A stretch of DNA of 64,000 nucleotides from Blasia pusilla. Its lineage: Eukaryota > Marchantiophyta > Marchantiopsida > Blasiales. Location of the stretch: positions 35,092,001-35,156,000 of the forward strand of contig CM114272.1 of assembly GCA_050084515.1 (NCBI GenBank), read 5' to 3'. The notes under the pieces are model-generated. The model was not told the origin of the DNA and searched no databases. It was given only the letters and a program-made list of their open reading frames with translations. Of the stretch, positions 1 to 10,286 are shown piece after piece (within the stretch, counting starts at the first letter, position 1; each line of letters opens with the position of its first letter). Both the position numbers and the translations under genes were made by a program.

Positions 1-1210
1 ATTCCGTCCGAATCCATCGTGCCCGTAAGCATGAGGACTCTGTGACTGGATGGAAATGCTCCATCCTTCAATCGTACATCGCTCGTGATGGGGACGGCAT
101 CACGAGGCAACTATCGGCTCTTGTCACGTGAAAGAATCGTGCCACGACTGCTTACGCTAATACAGTACTTAGGGACAAGTGGTACATTTCCTTTGTAACG
201 GTAAGGGAACAGACATACACTTTTTCTTTTATTGATTGTTTCTGATAATGAACTGAATGTTTATTTTACATTGAATATGTGAATTCCCTATATTCGGAGA
301 GGAAGTTAGTTAGCAGCTTGGATCACAATTCGTGTTATCTTTCCATAAATTAAAACATCACATCGTGCCATTGGAGACGTCATCTATACTATTAACCACA
401 TATGGGGATGTTACTATGTCTAGAAGGAAAGGAAAGAAAGGAAAAATGGGTGCATTCTATAAGAAGCGAAGTCTACAATAAAAATAATTCGCCTTAAGAG
501 ATTCTAAAAATAAGGGACCTATTTTGGCTTTATGACCGTAAGGGACCTTAAAATATGGTATGGACGTGTTTTCACTTTGTGGCATGATTGGTTGATCGAT
601 GGATGTGATTTGATCTGATTTTGTGTAAGAGGAAGGGTTAATTTCTGCTCGGTGTAAGACACTTGTTTTGTGACGGCTTGGAGGCCGACACCTATGCGCC
701 TTCAAACTTTATCGAGGGTAGATAAATTGTAGGTATCCACTAGATGAAGGGAGTGGAGTAGAAGTTAGGCAGTGGAGCGAGTGGATGAGTCATTACTATT
801 GCGGAGGAGCTACTACTACTAGCGGAGGCAGATGAGGGTGTGGTTAAAAATCTGTAATCGCACACAAGGAACGGGTAATTTCTGGTCGCAGCACTCTCTA
901 GATGTTCTATTGAAATTATGGTGAACGGTGGCGTGTGTGCTTCCGATTCAATCTTGACTGCTTACAAATGTACTAAATCAACTTAGTTTAGCTTCATTGT
1001 GTTGCCGGTGTTTCTCTCTCCGCCATTACTCGTTGCCTTTGTCTCTGCATTTATCCAATGCTCACTACGGCTGGGTGCGTTGACAAAGTTTCGGCTGTTC
1101 CTCGAGCTCCAGCCATTCACTCCCTTTCTCCAACTGATTGAATCACACAGTGCTGATCGGAATCCTAATTCTCCACGGCGTCCTCCCATAGAGAAATTCC
1201 TATGGGAAGA

Positions 1211-1236
1211 CGACTGGTTGGTTCCCCAACCAGTCG
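1211..1236. repeat. Short perfect hairpin (11-bp arms)
   Basis: An 11-bp arm at 1211-1221 (CGACTGGTTGG) is followed, after a 4-base loop, by its reverse complement at 1226-1236. Function unknown; it could be a chance hairpin or part of a decayed transposon end. Confidence 0.5.
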
Positions 1237-1485
1237 ATCTACCACTCCCCAACCTCCAAGGGAATGTTTCCCAAGACCTCTCCTACTTGGGGAGTGATCG
1301 CCCAAGCACAACACTAAACGTCTCTAGGCGCAACACGGAGAAAAAAATATGACAAGATGCGCACTATGAAAGCGGGTGCCACCCGACTTCAACTATGTTG
1401 GAAATGCTTTCGTAGGCAGTCGGCACAAAGACGCTTTCGTATCCTCAATATCTTCAACTATCTTGGCAGATTCTGCCTACGAGCC

Positions 1486-1505
1486 CCTCTCTCTCTCTCT
1501 CTCTC
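1486..1505. repeat. (CT)n microsatellite
   Basis: About ten uninterrupted CT units on the plus strand in otherwise unassigned DNA. Confidence 0.9.
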
Positions 1506-2089
1506 ATAAATTGATCTCTCCTTCTTCGTATTGTTGAGCTACACGCCGTAGCCAATCTAGACGAACGAGCAAAATTCCGAGGGTGCTATTGGGTTCAACC
1601 TGCAATCCGTTTAGTGAAAGGCTAACCAAGAGATGCATTGGTCAATTGGATGGAGATTTTGGATGCCATCTAATACTCATGTTTAATTCACACATTGAGC
1701 TCATGGTTAGCGTGAACAAGAATATGAAGCATTTTGTAAGCAACCCTCCTCATGATTTCCGAACGCTACACAGACCTTGGGGCTCATATCCAAGGAACTA
1801 TTGGAGAATTCTACTAATTCTCCTTATCTTCATCAGACAAGCCCCTTTTTGCAGCAAAACTATGAGACTGAACATCAGTAAAATTCTTGAGCTCTTGCTG
1901 AAGGTCACTTGGGAGGGAGCCTTCCTTTTTAGTGGCGTTCACTCTTCTTGAAAACCCAAAAGGGCAGTTTCTCCCACCCTCCCTGAACTCCACCATTGTA
2001 CAATGTCGTGATCTGTTCGAACCAATTATGTGAGGACCGACTACGCAGTACGTACGTAGAATGATTCATTTTTATAACATATTTATATA

Positions 2090-2106
2090 CCCGTGCATTG
2101 CACGGG
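2090..2106. repeat. Palindrome CCCGTGCATTGCACGGG with diverged copies nearby
   Basis: A near-perfect 17-base palindrome lies in AT-rich DNA. A similar, decayed version (TGTGCATTGTACGG) occurs near 2832, and a looser one (CCGTGCATCTATTGCACATGC) near 10816. Such GTGCATTGCAC cores are common in dispersed plant repeats, so this is probably a terminal or subterminal motif of an old repeat family. Confidence 0.5.
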
Positions 2107-3789
2107 CATCCTACTATTAATTGTAAAAATATATCTTGTGGTTTTATTTATAAGCTACTAGTGGGCAGGCATGCACGGGATTAATCATGTTGCACATAAA
2201 AAAAAATTCTTGTTGTTCATATGAGGAAAAATATTTTTAATTTTTTTAAAATAAATAATATTTTCTTGTTGTCCGTTGCCACTTGTCAAGCAAAGAGATG
2301 TTTGCAAATCAAGAAGGCACTCTCCAATAATAATATAAAATTTGGTCCCTAATAGTTGAGGGTCAACGTTATAATGATAAATCTATATCAAATATAGAGT
2401 GATTCGACATTGAATGTCCATTATCTAAAAAAACAAATTAAATTTTTTTCTGAAGAGTAGTTAAGTTAAGGGATGTAACAGAGGAGGGGAGGGAGAGTTT
2501 TCTGATTTTAGAAATTTTGGTAGCAATTTTAAATATATTTTCTTGTACATTTAAATACTTTTCTCCAAATAATTAAAGAGTTGGGGATAAAAAAGAAAGG
2601 TCATCCCAATTATTCTTCTAAATTTTTTATTTCTCTTCAAATTTGAAAAGATAAAATTTTCACCAATGTAAGGTATGGTTTTTTTTTCAAAATAAAATTT
2701 CTTAAATTTATAAAATATTCTCAAAGTCAAGAAGATGCAAAAGTGATGTTTTCATAAGTTATTGAGCATCATATCTTTTTTTTATGATCTCCTTTGGATT
2801 TTTTTCCTTTTTTAAAGATTTTTTTTTTATATGTGCATTGTACGGAAATTCTTGCTGCTAATTTTAAATGATGGGAGAGTAGGATTTCACTATTAAGATT
2901 TAGTATGTAAAGCTCATTATGCACCGGGTGTTTATGTACATTGAAATGCTACCAAGATATATTGTCCAAAATAAGTAGTACCAATGGAAAGAGAAGGCCC
3001 ATTGGAAGGGGCGAGTTGATGTTTCTCAAGAAAATGGTGAGGAAAATTTTTCAAGAATGTATCAAAAGACACATATAAGTGCCAAAAAAACTTCCAATGC
3101 AAAATAAAAAAAATCCATCAATAACATGTATTATTTTATAACCTAACTTATTGATTCTTATTTAATTTGTTGTATCGGCCATTGAAAATTTAGTATGTGA
3201 AACCCCACACACCGAATTTTTTTATATTGGATCAATAACCACTACATCACCTAATAGATGAAAGCTACCTCGGGACATAACAAAATTGACTCTTTGATTG
3301 GTTGGTTATGTAGTAAACGGTAGAACATGAAGTTACTATCGTCCAACGATGTAACGTGCAGTTTAAGCCTTTGATGCTATTGCCTCTCTAATTACATCAT
3401 AGGTTTTTGTTCATTCTTCATCATGTCTGCATCAAAGACTACGCTCACCCCATACATAATTAGGCAAACCTAGAAGACAAGGATGAGGAAGTGGTATAAC
3501 TACAAAGATATCTAGAATATACTCTATGAAAGATGAAATGGAAGAATAAGAGGATTTGCCATCAGGTAAATCTCGACTATTGTGTCCATACATGAATGTA
3601 AACAAACTCGATGAATGTTAGAGGATGCCTTGGACAGAATATTGGAAGAGCTTATTAGGCCTTGGAGATAAGCTCTTGAAGTGGATCAAACCCTCACATA
3701 ATCAATCGATTGAAAGAGGGGTCGAATTACTTGTATAGCAAGTGGAATAAGAGCCACAACAAATCTCAAATATTGTAGAAACAATAGAA

Positions 3790-3826
3790 CCCCCTCCCCC
3801 CTCTCCCCTCCTCCTCCTCCTCCTCT
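3790..3826. repeat. Pyrimidine tract with (CCT)n
   Basis: A C/T-only run on the plus strand that ends in several CCT units; the minus strand is purine-only. It is a low-complexity tract outside any gene I can support. Confidence 0.85.
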
Positions 3827-5311
3827 ACATAAACCACATAATTCATCAATATAGGTATATCTCCTTGGAGAAACCTTCAAGTCATAATAAAAGAAATTAG
3901 AGTCCAACTCTCCAAACAAGTGACTTGTGTAGATATGAATGTGGATTTCCTCCACACCTCCAAGAGAAATAGGCAAGATAGATTATTATGAAGCCAAAAT
4001 AACATTATATCCCCAAATTTTGTGCACACAAAGAAATTGACTAGAAGTCGCCATGATAGAAATGTCAAAAGAGGCCAATAATTATAAGGTCTCTAAAGAA
4101 GGAGGACAGGTGGATGGAAGGTAGGACAGAGTTTGGAGAAAATATCGTGAGAAGATCCCATAAACCATGAGGGAATATTCTATATAAGTTAACAACAAAT
4201 GAAGCCATTCTTTTATCTTTGAAAAGGGCCTCATCTAAGAACTTGGACACATAGTCTATGAAGCCAATTGAGAGTGTGGGACACCAAGAACCTAAACCCC
4301 TTAGAAGTAAGTGGGATAAATATTGAAGGAATGCATGAAGGACGCTATAACCGACATTAACTAGGTTGGACTTTACGGTTTCGGAGGAGCGGGAAAATTG
4401 AAGAAGATATGCTAAATGCCCTCAAGTTGAGCATGACTCCTCAAATATCGTCACACAATAAATCGAATTACATGGATTAGCCACATCGACTTGCATCACT
4501 ATCAAGGCTGCATCTGGACAAAGTCCATGTTTGCGATATGTCCATGGATTTACGTCCATCCTATAGAAGGAATTTTCCATGTGGGCCCCATCTCCCTTAT
4601 ATATTTTCATCCCCCCAACTTTCCTCTGTCATTTGCACTTTCTTGTTTCTTCCTCCTCCCACCTCCACTCCCTCCCCTCTTATTGCCCTACCCACCCTTG
4701 CCTTGCCTTCCACTGTGAGCTATACATGTGGGTCCCACCTTTTTCAATCTATGTCCGTGGACATCTCCAAACTTGTCTGTCTATGTGTCATTTTTGTGCA
4801 ACCATAATCATTATCCAATCTAGATGAAAATTAACAGCAAGAGGAAATCCCATGAACTACTCCTTCACAACCAATAGAGGTGGCCACTTCAAATTGATGA
4901 GGAAATAAGTGGGCTTGAAATTAGGGATGAAATCGCAAGCAAAGGGATTGACTGACCAAGTGGTATAAAATCCTCTCTAGTAGCCAAAGGGCAAATAAAT
5001 ATGTGCATACACCTTATACAAAGAAATAAAAGCCTCTTGTTGGATTTGTTAAGATAAAGAAAATTTGAAGATGCTAAAAAACTATGTGGGATAGCGTGCA
5101 TGTTGATAAGCAAACAAGGTTGCGCAAAGATTAATTTTGTACCCATAGATTTATGTCCATCCAAGGGACAGACTTGTCCATATAACAACATTGTCCCGCA
5201 TCATGCCTTGGGCTCCAATCCCACATCCCTACATTCACCTACTTCTTGCACCTCCGTTGAACCCTAATTCAATTTTCTTTAAGTGAAAATCCAAAATTTC
5301 CTTCTAAAGGG

Positions 5312-5735
5312 TGTGAGAAAATAGAAAGTGACGAAATCACTGAAATCTTTACAAAACTTAGAGATACAAAGTGGCCTAGTCCGTCCGTGCGCTCACAGAA
5401 GAGCTTCGATGGAACCTAAACTGGGAGATAACTCGACATACGAGAATACGCTACCGCTGCGGCTCCCGACTATTTGACTACTCGAGAAAACTAGGGTTTT
5501 TACCTATTTTTCTTCGTTTCTATTAATAGAAATATTTTGCATCAGGGTGCGGGGCACCCTGATGCAATATAGGGTTAGATAAACCTAGTAACGCTTACTT
5601 CAGAAACCACCTCGCATATTACTTACTATGACTCCTTCGACGTCTAAGTCGGAACCATCGATCCAAGCTTCTCCTCATAAAAGGGGGCTGATCAGATCAA
5701 TGGTGCTCAGAGGAGTGGATGTTGAGAATCCAACC
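5312..5735 (-). repeat. 3' LTR of the copia element
   Basis: The outer end reads TGTGAG on the plus strand, giving the CTCACA end of the minus-strand LTR. It matches the copy at 9866-10286 over its whole length. A hairpin at 5539-5565 has an 11-bp stem and a five-base loop, CGGGG. The inner end next to the PPT has lost the canonical TG. Confidence 0.93.
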
Positions 5736-5745
5736 CCCCCCCCTC
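5736..5745 (-). promoter_or_regulatory. Polypurine tract of the copia element
   Basis: On the minus strand this reads as a G-rich purine run ending directly at the 3' LTR. This is the expected place and composition for the plus-strand primer used in reverse transcription. Confidence 0.75.
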
Positions 5746-5765
5746 AATATCCACTCTCATGTGGA

Positions 5766-6309
5766 CTACTGTCTTGGACCTATGCCAAGACCCTTCAGAT
5801 GTCGGTGAAGCTGATCTCCGCTCAAGGCTTTCGTGAAGATGTCTGCACGGTTATCCTCTGTTGGACAATAGACTAACTTCAAAACCTCTCTCTCGATCAA
5901 TTCACGAACAAAGTGGTACTGGATCTCTATGTGCTTGGTACGAGCATGAAACACAGGATTATGTGCTATGGCGATGCAACTCTGATTGTCACACCACATT
6001 ACAGTAGCACTTTTTTGGTACTTCTCCTATGTCCTCCAATATCCATCTCAACCATACTGTTCACAAGAAGCATGACAAGTCGCCTTGTACTCTGCCTCGG
6101 TAGAAGAAAGAGCCACTGTAGGTTGCTTCTTGCTTCTTGCTGACCCATGACACCACACCTGATCCTACCAAGAAGCAATAACCCGAAACTGATCTTCGAG
6201 AATCTGAATCTCCTGCCCAATCCGAGTCACAAAAAGCTGTCATTTCCGTCCCTGCTCCATAGGTGATGCCGTACTCGATAGTGCCTTTGATGTACTTCAA
6301 CACACGCAT
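5766..6309 (-). pseudogene. Copia RNase H region, frameshifted
   Basis: Two open segments (6309-6061 and 5999-5766) carry copia RNase H hallmarks: a VLKYIKGT-like lead-in, CDSDWAGD followed by SVSGYCFL, a W-S-KKQ motif, then DNQSCIAIAHNPVFHARTKH and the ADIFTKAL tail. A frameshift lies between them, around 6000-6060. An in-frame stop separates the first segment from the RT segment upstream. The enzyme would normally degrade the RNA strand of the RNA:DNA hybrid. As it stands the region cannot be translated as one protein. Confidence 0.9.
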
Positions 6310-6318
6310 CCCTGCCTT

Positions 6319-7200
6319 CTAATGGTTCTCACGAGGCTTAGTTGAGAACCTACTCAACACTCCCAAAGCGAAGCTAATGTCTGGTCTAGTGTTACACAAA
6401 AATATCAAACTGCCTACAAGATTTATGTACAACTTTTCATCTACCAATGGTGAAACATCTTCCATCGAGAGTTTCAACTCCACCTCCATTGGCGAGATCA
6501 TTGCCTTATACTCGGTCATCCCGAATGCCTTCAAGATTTCTCTAGCATACTTCTGCTGAGAGAGAAAAATAGAATATGACTGTTGCCAAATTTCCAGTCC
6601 TATAAAGTAGTGCAGAAGACCTAAATCTGACATTTCAAACTCAGATTTCAACACTCCCTTCATTTCCTCTATTTTCTTACTGTGGTCTCCTGTGATGATC
6701 AAATCATCCACATACAAGACTATCAACATATACATCCCATCTTCGCAAAACACATACAAATTTGCTTCTGGAGGACTCTTGATGAGACCCTTATCTCGAA
6801 AGAATGTATCTATTCGTTGATACCATACCCTTGGGGCTTGCTTCAACCCATACAATGCTCGATGAAGTAAACAAACTTTCTCTTCTGATCCGGGTATCTC
6901 AAAACCTGGTGGTTGAGAAACATATACCTCCTCCTTGAGACTCCCGTTCAGAAAAGCAGACTTCACATCGTATTGGTATACAGGCCAACATCTTGTTCCT
7001 GCAACCACTAGAACAATTCGAATGGTTGTCATCCTTGCAGTAGGAGCAAAAGTCTCATAGAAGTCAAAACCTTCGATTTGTGAGCATCCTTGTGTGACCA
7101 ATCTCGCTTTGAATTTATCCAATGTACCGTCCGACTTGTACTTGGTCTTGTACATCCACTTGGTGCGTATTATCTTCCTGTCCTTTGGCTTTTCAACCAA
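6319..7200 (-). pseudogene. Copia reverse transcriptase segment
   Basis: This 293-codon open segment is the reverse transcriptase core. It has the copia RVT_2 pattern: the IRTKWMYKTK lead-in, RLVTQGCSQ, YETFAPTAR, VKSAFLNG, LYGLKQAPR with a conserved W-Y after it, and the catalytic YVDD at residues 163-166. It ends in NTRPDI and a short tail at a stop codon where copia elements normally continue into RNase H. The preceding segment is in a different frame, so a frameshift lies between 7200 and 7277. The catalytic motif is intact, but the polyprotein context is broken. Confidence 0.93.
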
Positions 7201-7276
7201 AGTCCAAGTTTCGTTTCTCTAAATAGCGTCCATCTCCATCTGCATGGCCTCTCTCCATTGAGGATGAGCCAGGTCC

Positions 7277-7957
7277 TCATCCAAGCATGATGGCTCTTCC
7301 ACCTCTCAAGACCTCTGTCATCAGGGCCATGTTGACGAGATGTGCGGAAGCTCTATTCTGCTCCTCTAGTCTCTTGGATCTCCTTGGATGTGTAACAACT
7401 TCATCAGTTGCTGGTAGATCCTTACCATCCAAGAGTTGCTTTATCGACTTAGGGTATGACGACCGTAGTGGAAGAGCAGGTTGCTCTTTGTAATCATCAC
7501 CAAATTCTTCTTCTTGATGATCTGGTGTAAACATTTGTGGTGTGCTCTGGTGGGTTATCTCTTCGTTTGATGATAATGTGGACGGACCATTGATATCCGC
7601 CACTTGACAAGGTCGTTCTGAACACCACATCACGACTCACAAGCATCTTCTTTTCCTCAGACACCAAAGGCGATAAGCTTTAGACTCATCATCAGTATCC
7701 CATAAAGATGCACTTCCCCGCTCTTGGACTCCAGCTTGTCTGGATGCTTCAGGAATATGTACAAAACACTCACTACCAAAATTCCTGAAATGTTGGACTG
7801 ATGGTACCTTACCTGAGTATGATTGATGAGGAGTCATGCCTTGCACTAACTTGGTAGCACTTCTATTTAGAATGTATACGGCAAGATAATGCACTTTAGC
7901 CCAAAATCCTTCATCAAAACCTTTTTCTTTCATCATACATCTTGCCATCTCCACCAC
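7277..7957 (-). pseudogene. Copia integrase C-terminal part and linker, broken
   Basis: This continues in the same frame as the gag-integrase segment after an in-frame TAA. 7957-7637 shows the integrase core end (VEMARCMM, FWAKVHYLAVYILNRSATK, TPHQSYSGKVPSVQHFRNFGSECFVHIPE). It runs into a stop near 7637, beyond which the expected SRDVVF-like motif appears in a neighbouring frame, indicating an indel. 7633-7277 is the variable, acidic linker (RRSKRLEEQNRASAH) that precedes RT. Confidence 0.85.
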
Positions 7958-7990
7958 TGTACGGTTTCGACGCTCAACAACTCCATTTTG

Positions 7991-9793
7991 TTATGGTGTA
8001 TGTGTCGTGGTTAACTGTCGCTTGATTCCATGCTCTTCCAAATATTTGTTGAATTCTGTTGATAAGAATTCTCCTCCTCGATTGGTGTGAAGCTTTTGTA
8101 CCTTCTTTCCTGTCTCATTCTCAACCAGCTTGTGCCATACTTTAAATTTTCCAAAAGCACTTGCCTTATCACGAAGGAAATACACCCACATCTTCCTACT
8201 ATAATCGTCGACAACTAAAAAGAAGTAGGAAGAACCACCTAATGCCACTTTTCTCATTTTACCACAGAGGTCAGCATGTATCAACTCTAGAGGAGCCTTT
8301 GCCCTATTGATGGACTCATGTGGAAATGGTTTTCGGTGTTGCTTGCCCATCATACAAGCTTCACAAGTATCCGAAACTCCAAAAATTGTTGGTAAATTAG
8401 CAACCATGCCAGATTTTTGCATCCGACTTAGTAAAGGAAAGCTTAGGTGACCAAATCTTTCATGCCACAACTTACTGCTACTAAGATCTGTACCTACACT
8501 TGTCGTGAAAGCATACAACTCGTAGATATTTCCACGTCGTATACCTTCACCCACAACTTTCCCATTGGCATCCTCAATGACTGCTCCAATTTTCTTGAAA
8601 CGAACTTCTAGGTCACGATCACATAATACTGCCACTGAAGTCAAATTTCGCTTCAACTCTGGTAGGTACAGTACATCAGTTAACTTCTTTTCATCTCCTT
8701 TTTGTGAGACTAAAGAAATTGTGCCTTTCCCTTCTACAGGGCACTTTGGATTATTCCCAACAGTAAAAACGATGGGCTCATGTAGAGGTTGTAAGGAGCT
8801 ATACCAATCCTTATGATTGGTCATATGCCTAGATGCTCCACTATCGAGCACCCATTCATCTTCACTCTTTGTCTTAGTGGAATGTTCTGCCTGTGTGCAA
8901 AACTCTTCTATTGCTACCCAAGCATCTACTTCATGTTCTCCCAGTTCTACATAATTTCCAGACTCCTTCTTAGGTCTTAAACAACCGTTCTTCTCATCCT
9001 GACTCATCTTTCTACAATCTTTGATAAGATGACCTAGCTTACCACAGTAAAAGCATTTGAAGGTTTTTCTTGGAAATTTCTTCTTGACATTTGAATTGTA
9101 ATCCTGATTTCTACCTCTCTGTACGTTGGCAATAAATGCTGCATCACTTCCCTCTCTTGCTTTGAAGCGCATTTCCTCTTCTACCAACATTGCACCAAAT
9201 TGTTCAAAAGTAAGCGGCGTGGGTCTTACTTGAGTATTCAGTGCAGTGACCAAACTGTCATACCTTGGAGGCAAAATCCTTATGCACCGACGTGCTAAAT
9301 CTTCGCTAGATTTTGAAATTCCTACGGACGCCATCTGATCTTGAAGATTCTTGATCCTTGTCAAAAACTGCTCCGCCCTTTCTCCTTCTGAAAATTTCTC
9401 AGATGTAAGCTCATTCTCCAGATTCTGAATCCGAGTCTCATTCCTCGTTTCATACAGATTCTTCAAAATATTCCACCCTTGAGCAGCAGTGGTTGTATGT
9501 TGAATGAGAGTCATGACAGAATCAGTTACATTTGTGACAATCGCATATAGAGCATCAGCGTTTCTGGGTCTCCATGCCAACAATACAACAGGATCGATAT
9601 CCCCAGATGAAGATGAACATGCAGAACTCAAACTAGCTTGTGGATTTGAATCGACCCCTGTGGCCGTTTCCCAGATCTCAAATGATTCGAGAATAGTTCT
9701 CATTTTGAACTTCCACAACGTATAGTTAGACCCATCTAACTTCCCTTCACCCAACGGAGGAGGGCAAGCACGAACTGACAAAGAAGTAGCCAT
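7991..9793 (-). pseudogene. Copia gag-protease-integrase open segment
   Basis: A 600-codon frame opens with ATG at 9793, just inside the 5' LTR and PBS. Residues 1-210 are the Gag capsid-like part (UBN2 type, with LDGSNYTLWKFKM near the start). A CX2CX4HX4C zinc knuckle lies at 247-260. The aspartic protease motif VLDSGAS is at 315-321. The integrase zinc domain has H444, H449, C477 and C480, and the catalytic core begins with the HADLCG aspartate at 508. The second catalytic position, normally Asp in a D-x-GGEF motif, is Asn here (residue 571). The frame stops at the conserved TP-QQNG site through a single TAA, and the same frame continues beyond it. The element is therefore disabled by at least this stop and the active-site change. 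Confidence 0.94.
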
Positions 9794-9853
9794 CTCTCAA
9801 GATTTTGTGCAAACACACTAGATCGCCAGATACAAAATACTGGAAAACCTACT

Positions 9854-9865
9854 GCTCTGATACCA
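9854..9865 (-). promoter_or_regulatory. Primer binding site, initiator Met-tRNA type
   Basis: On the minus strand this reads TGGTATCAGAGC, immediately after the 5' LTR. It is the usual plant copia primer site complementary to the 3' end of initiator methionine tRNA. Confidence 0.95.
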
Positions 9866-10286
9866 TGTGAGAAAACAGAAAGTGACGAAATCACTGAAAT
9901 CTTTACAAAACTTAGAGATACAAAGTGGCCTAGTCCGTCCGTACGCTCACAGAAGAGCTTCGATGGAACCTGAACTGGGAGATAACTCGACATACGAGAA
10001 TACGCTACCGCTGCGGCTCACGACTATTTGACTACTCGGGAAAACTAGGGTTTTTACCTATTTTTCTTCGTTTCTATTAATAGAAATATTTTGCATTAGG
10101 GTGCCCCGCACCCTGATGCAATATAGGGTTAGATAAACCTAGTAACGCTACTCCGTAAACCACATACGTCATATTACTATGACTCCTTCGACGTCTAAGT
10201 CGGAACCATCGATCCAAGCTTCTCCTCATAAAAGGGGGCCGATCAGATCAATGATGCTCAGAGGAGTGGATGTTGAGAATCCAACA
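9866..10286 (-). repeat. 5' LTR of the copia element
   Basis: This 421-bp LTR starts TGTTGG and ends CTCACA on the minus strand. It carries the same 27-base hairpin as the other LTR, at 10093-10119, but with the loop sequence inverted (CCCCG instead of CGGGG). It would have held the promoter for the element's RNA. Confidence 0.94.

Larger units (their letters stand above)
1..5306. other. AT-rich intergenic region without a supportable gene
   Basis: I see no reading frame here with recognisable domains or consistent exon structure. The open frames are short (at most about 122 codons, around 1583-1951 and 999-1352) and low in recognisable protein character. The stretch holds microsatellites, a small hairpin near 1211, a palindrome near 2090 and long runs of A/T. 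Some of it may be very old transposon DNA, but I cannot assign it. Confidence 0.6.
5312..10286 (-). mobile_element. Nearly complete, inactivated Ty1/copia LTR retrotransposon
   Basis: The element is about 4.98 kb and is transcribed on the minus strand. It begins and ends with directly repeated LTRs of about 420 bp and is flanked by an exact 5-bp target duplication, AAGGG, at 5307-5311 and 10287-10291. The order along the minus strand is LTR, PBS, gag, protease, integrase, reverse transcriptase, RNase H, PPT, LTR; integrase before RT is diagnostic of copia. The LTRs differ by roughly a dozen substitutions plus a short rearranged patch, so the insertion is neither very recent nor ancient. Stops and frameshifts in the coding part show it cannot act autonomously. 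Confidence 0.96.

Noticed and set aside
1583-1951. 122-codon plus-strand frame near the left end
   Set aside because: No domain, no supportable exon partners, AT-rich surroundings; not enough to call a gene.
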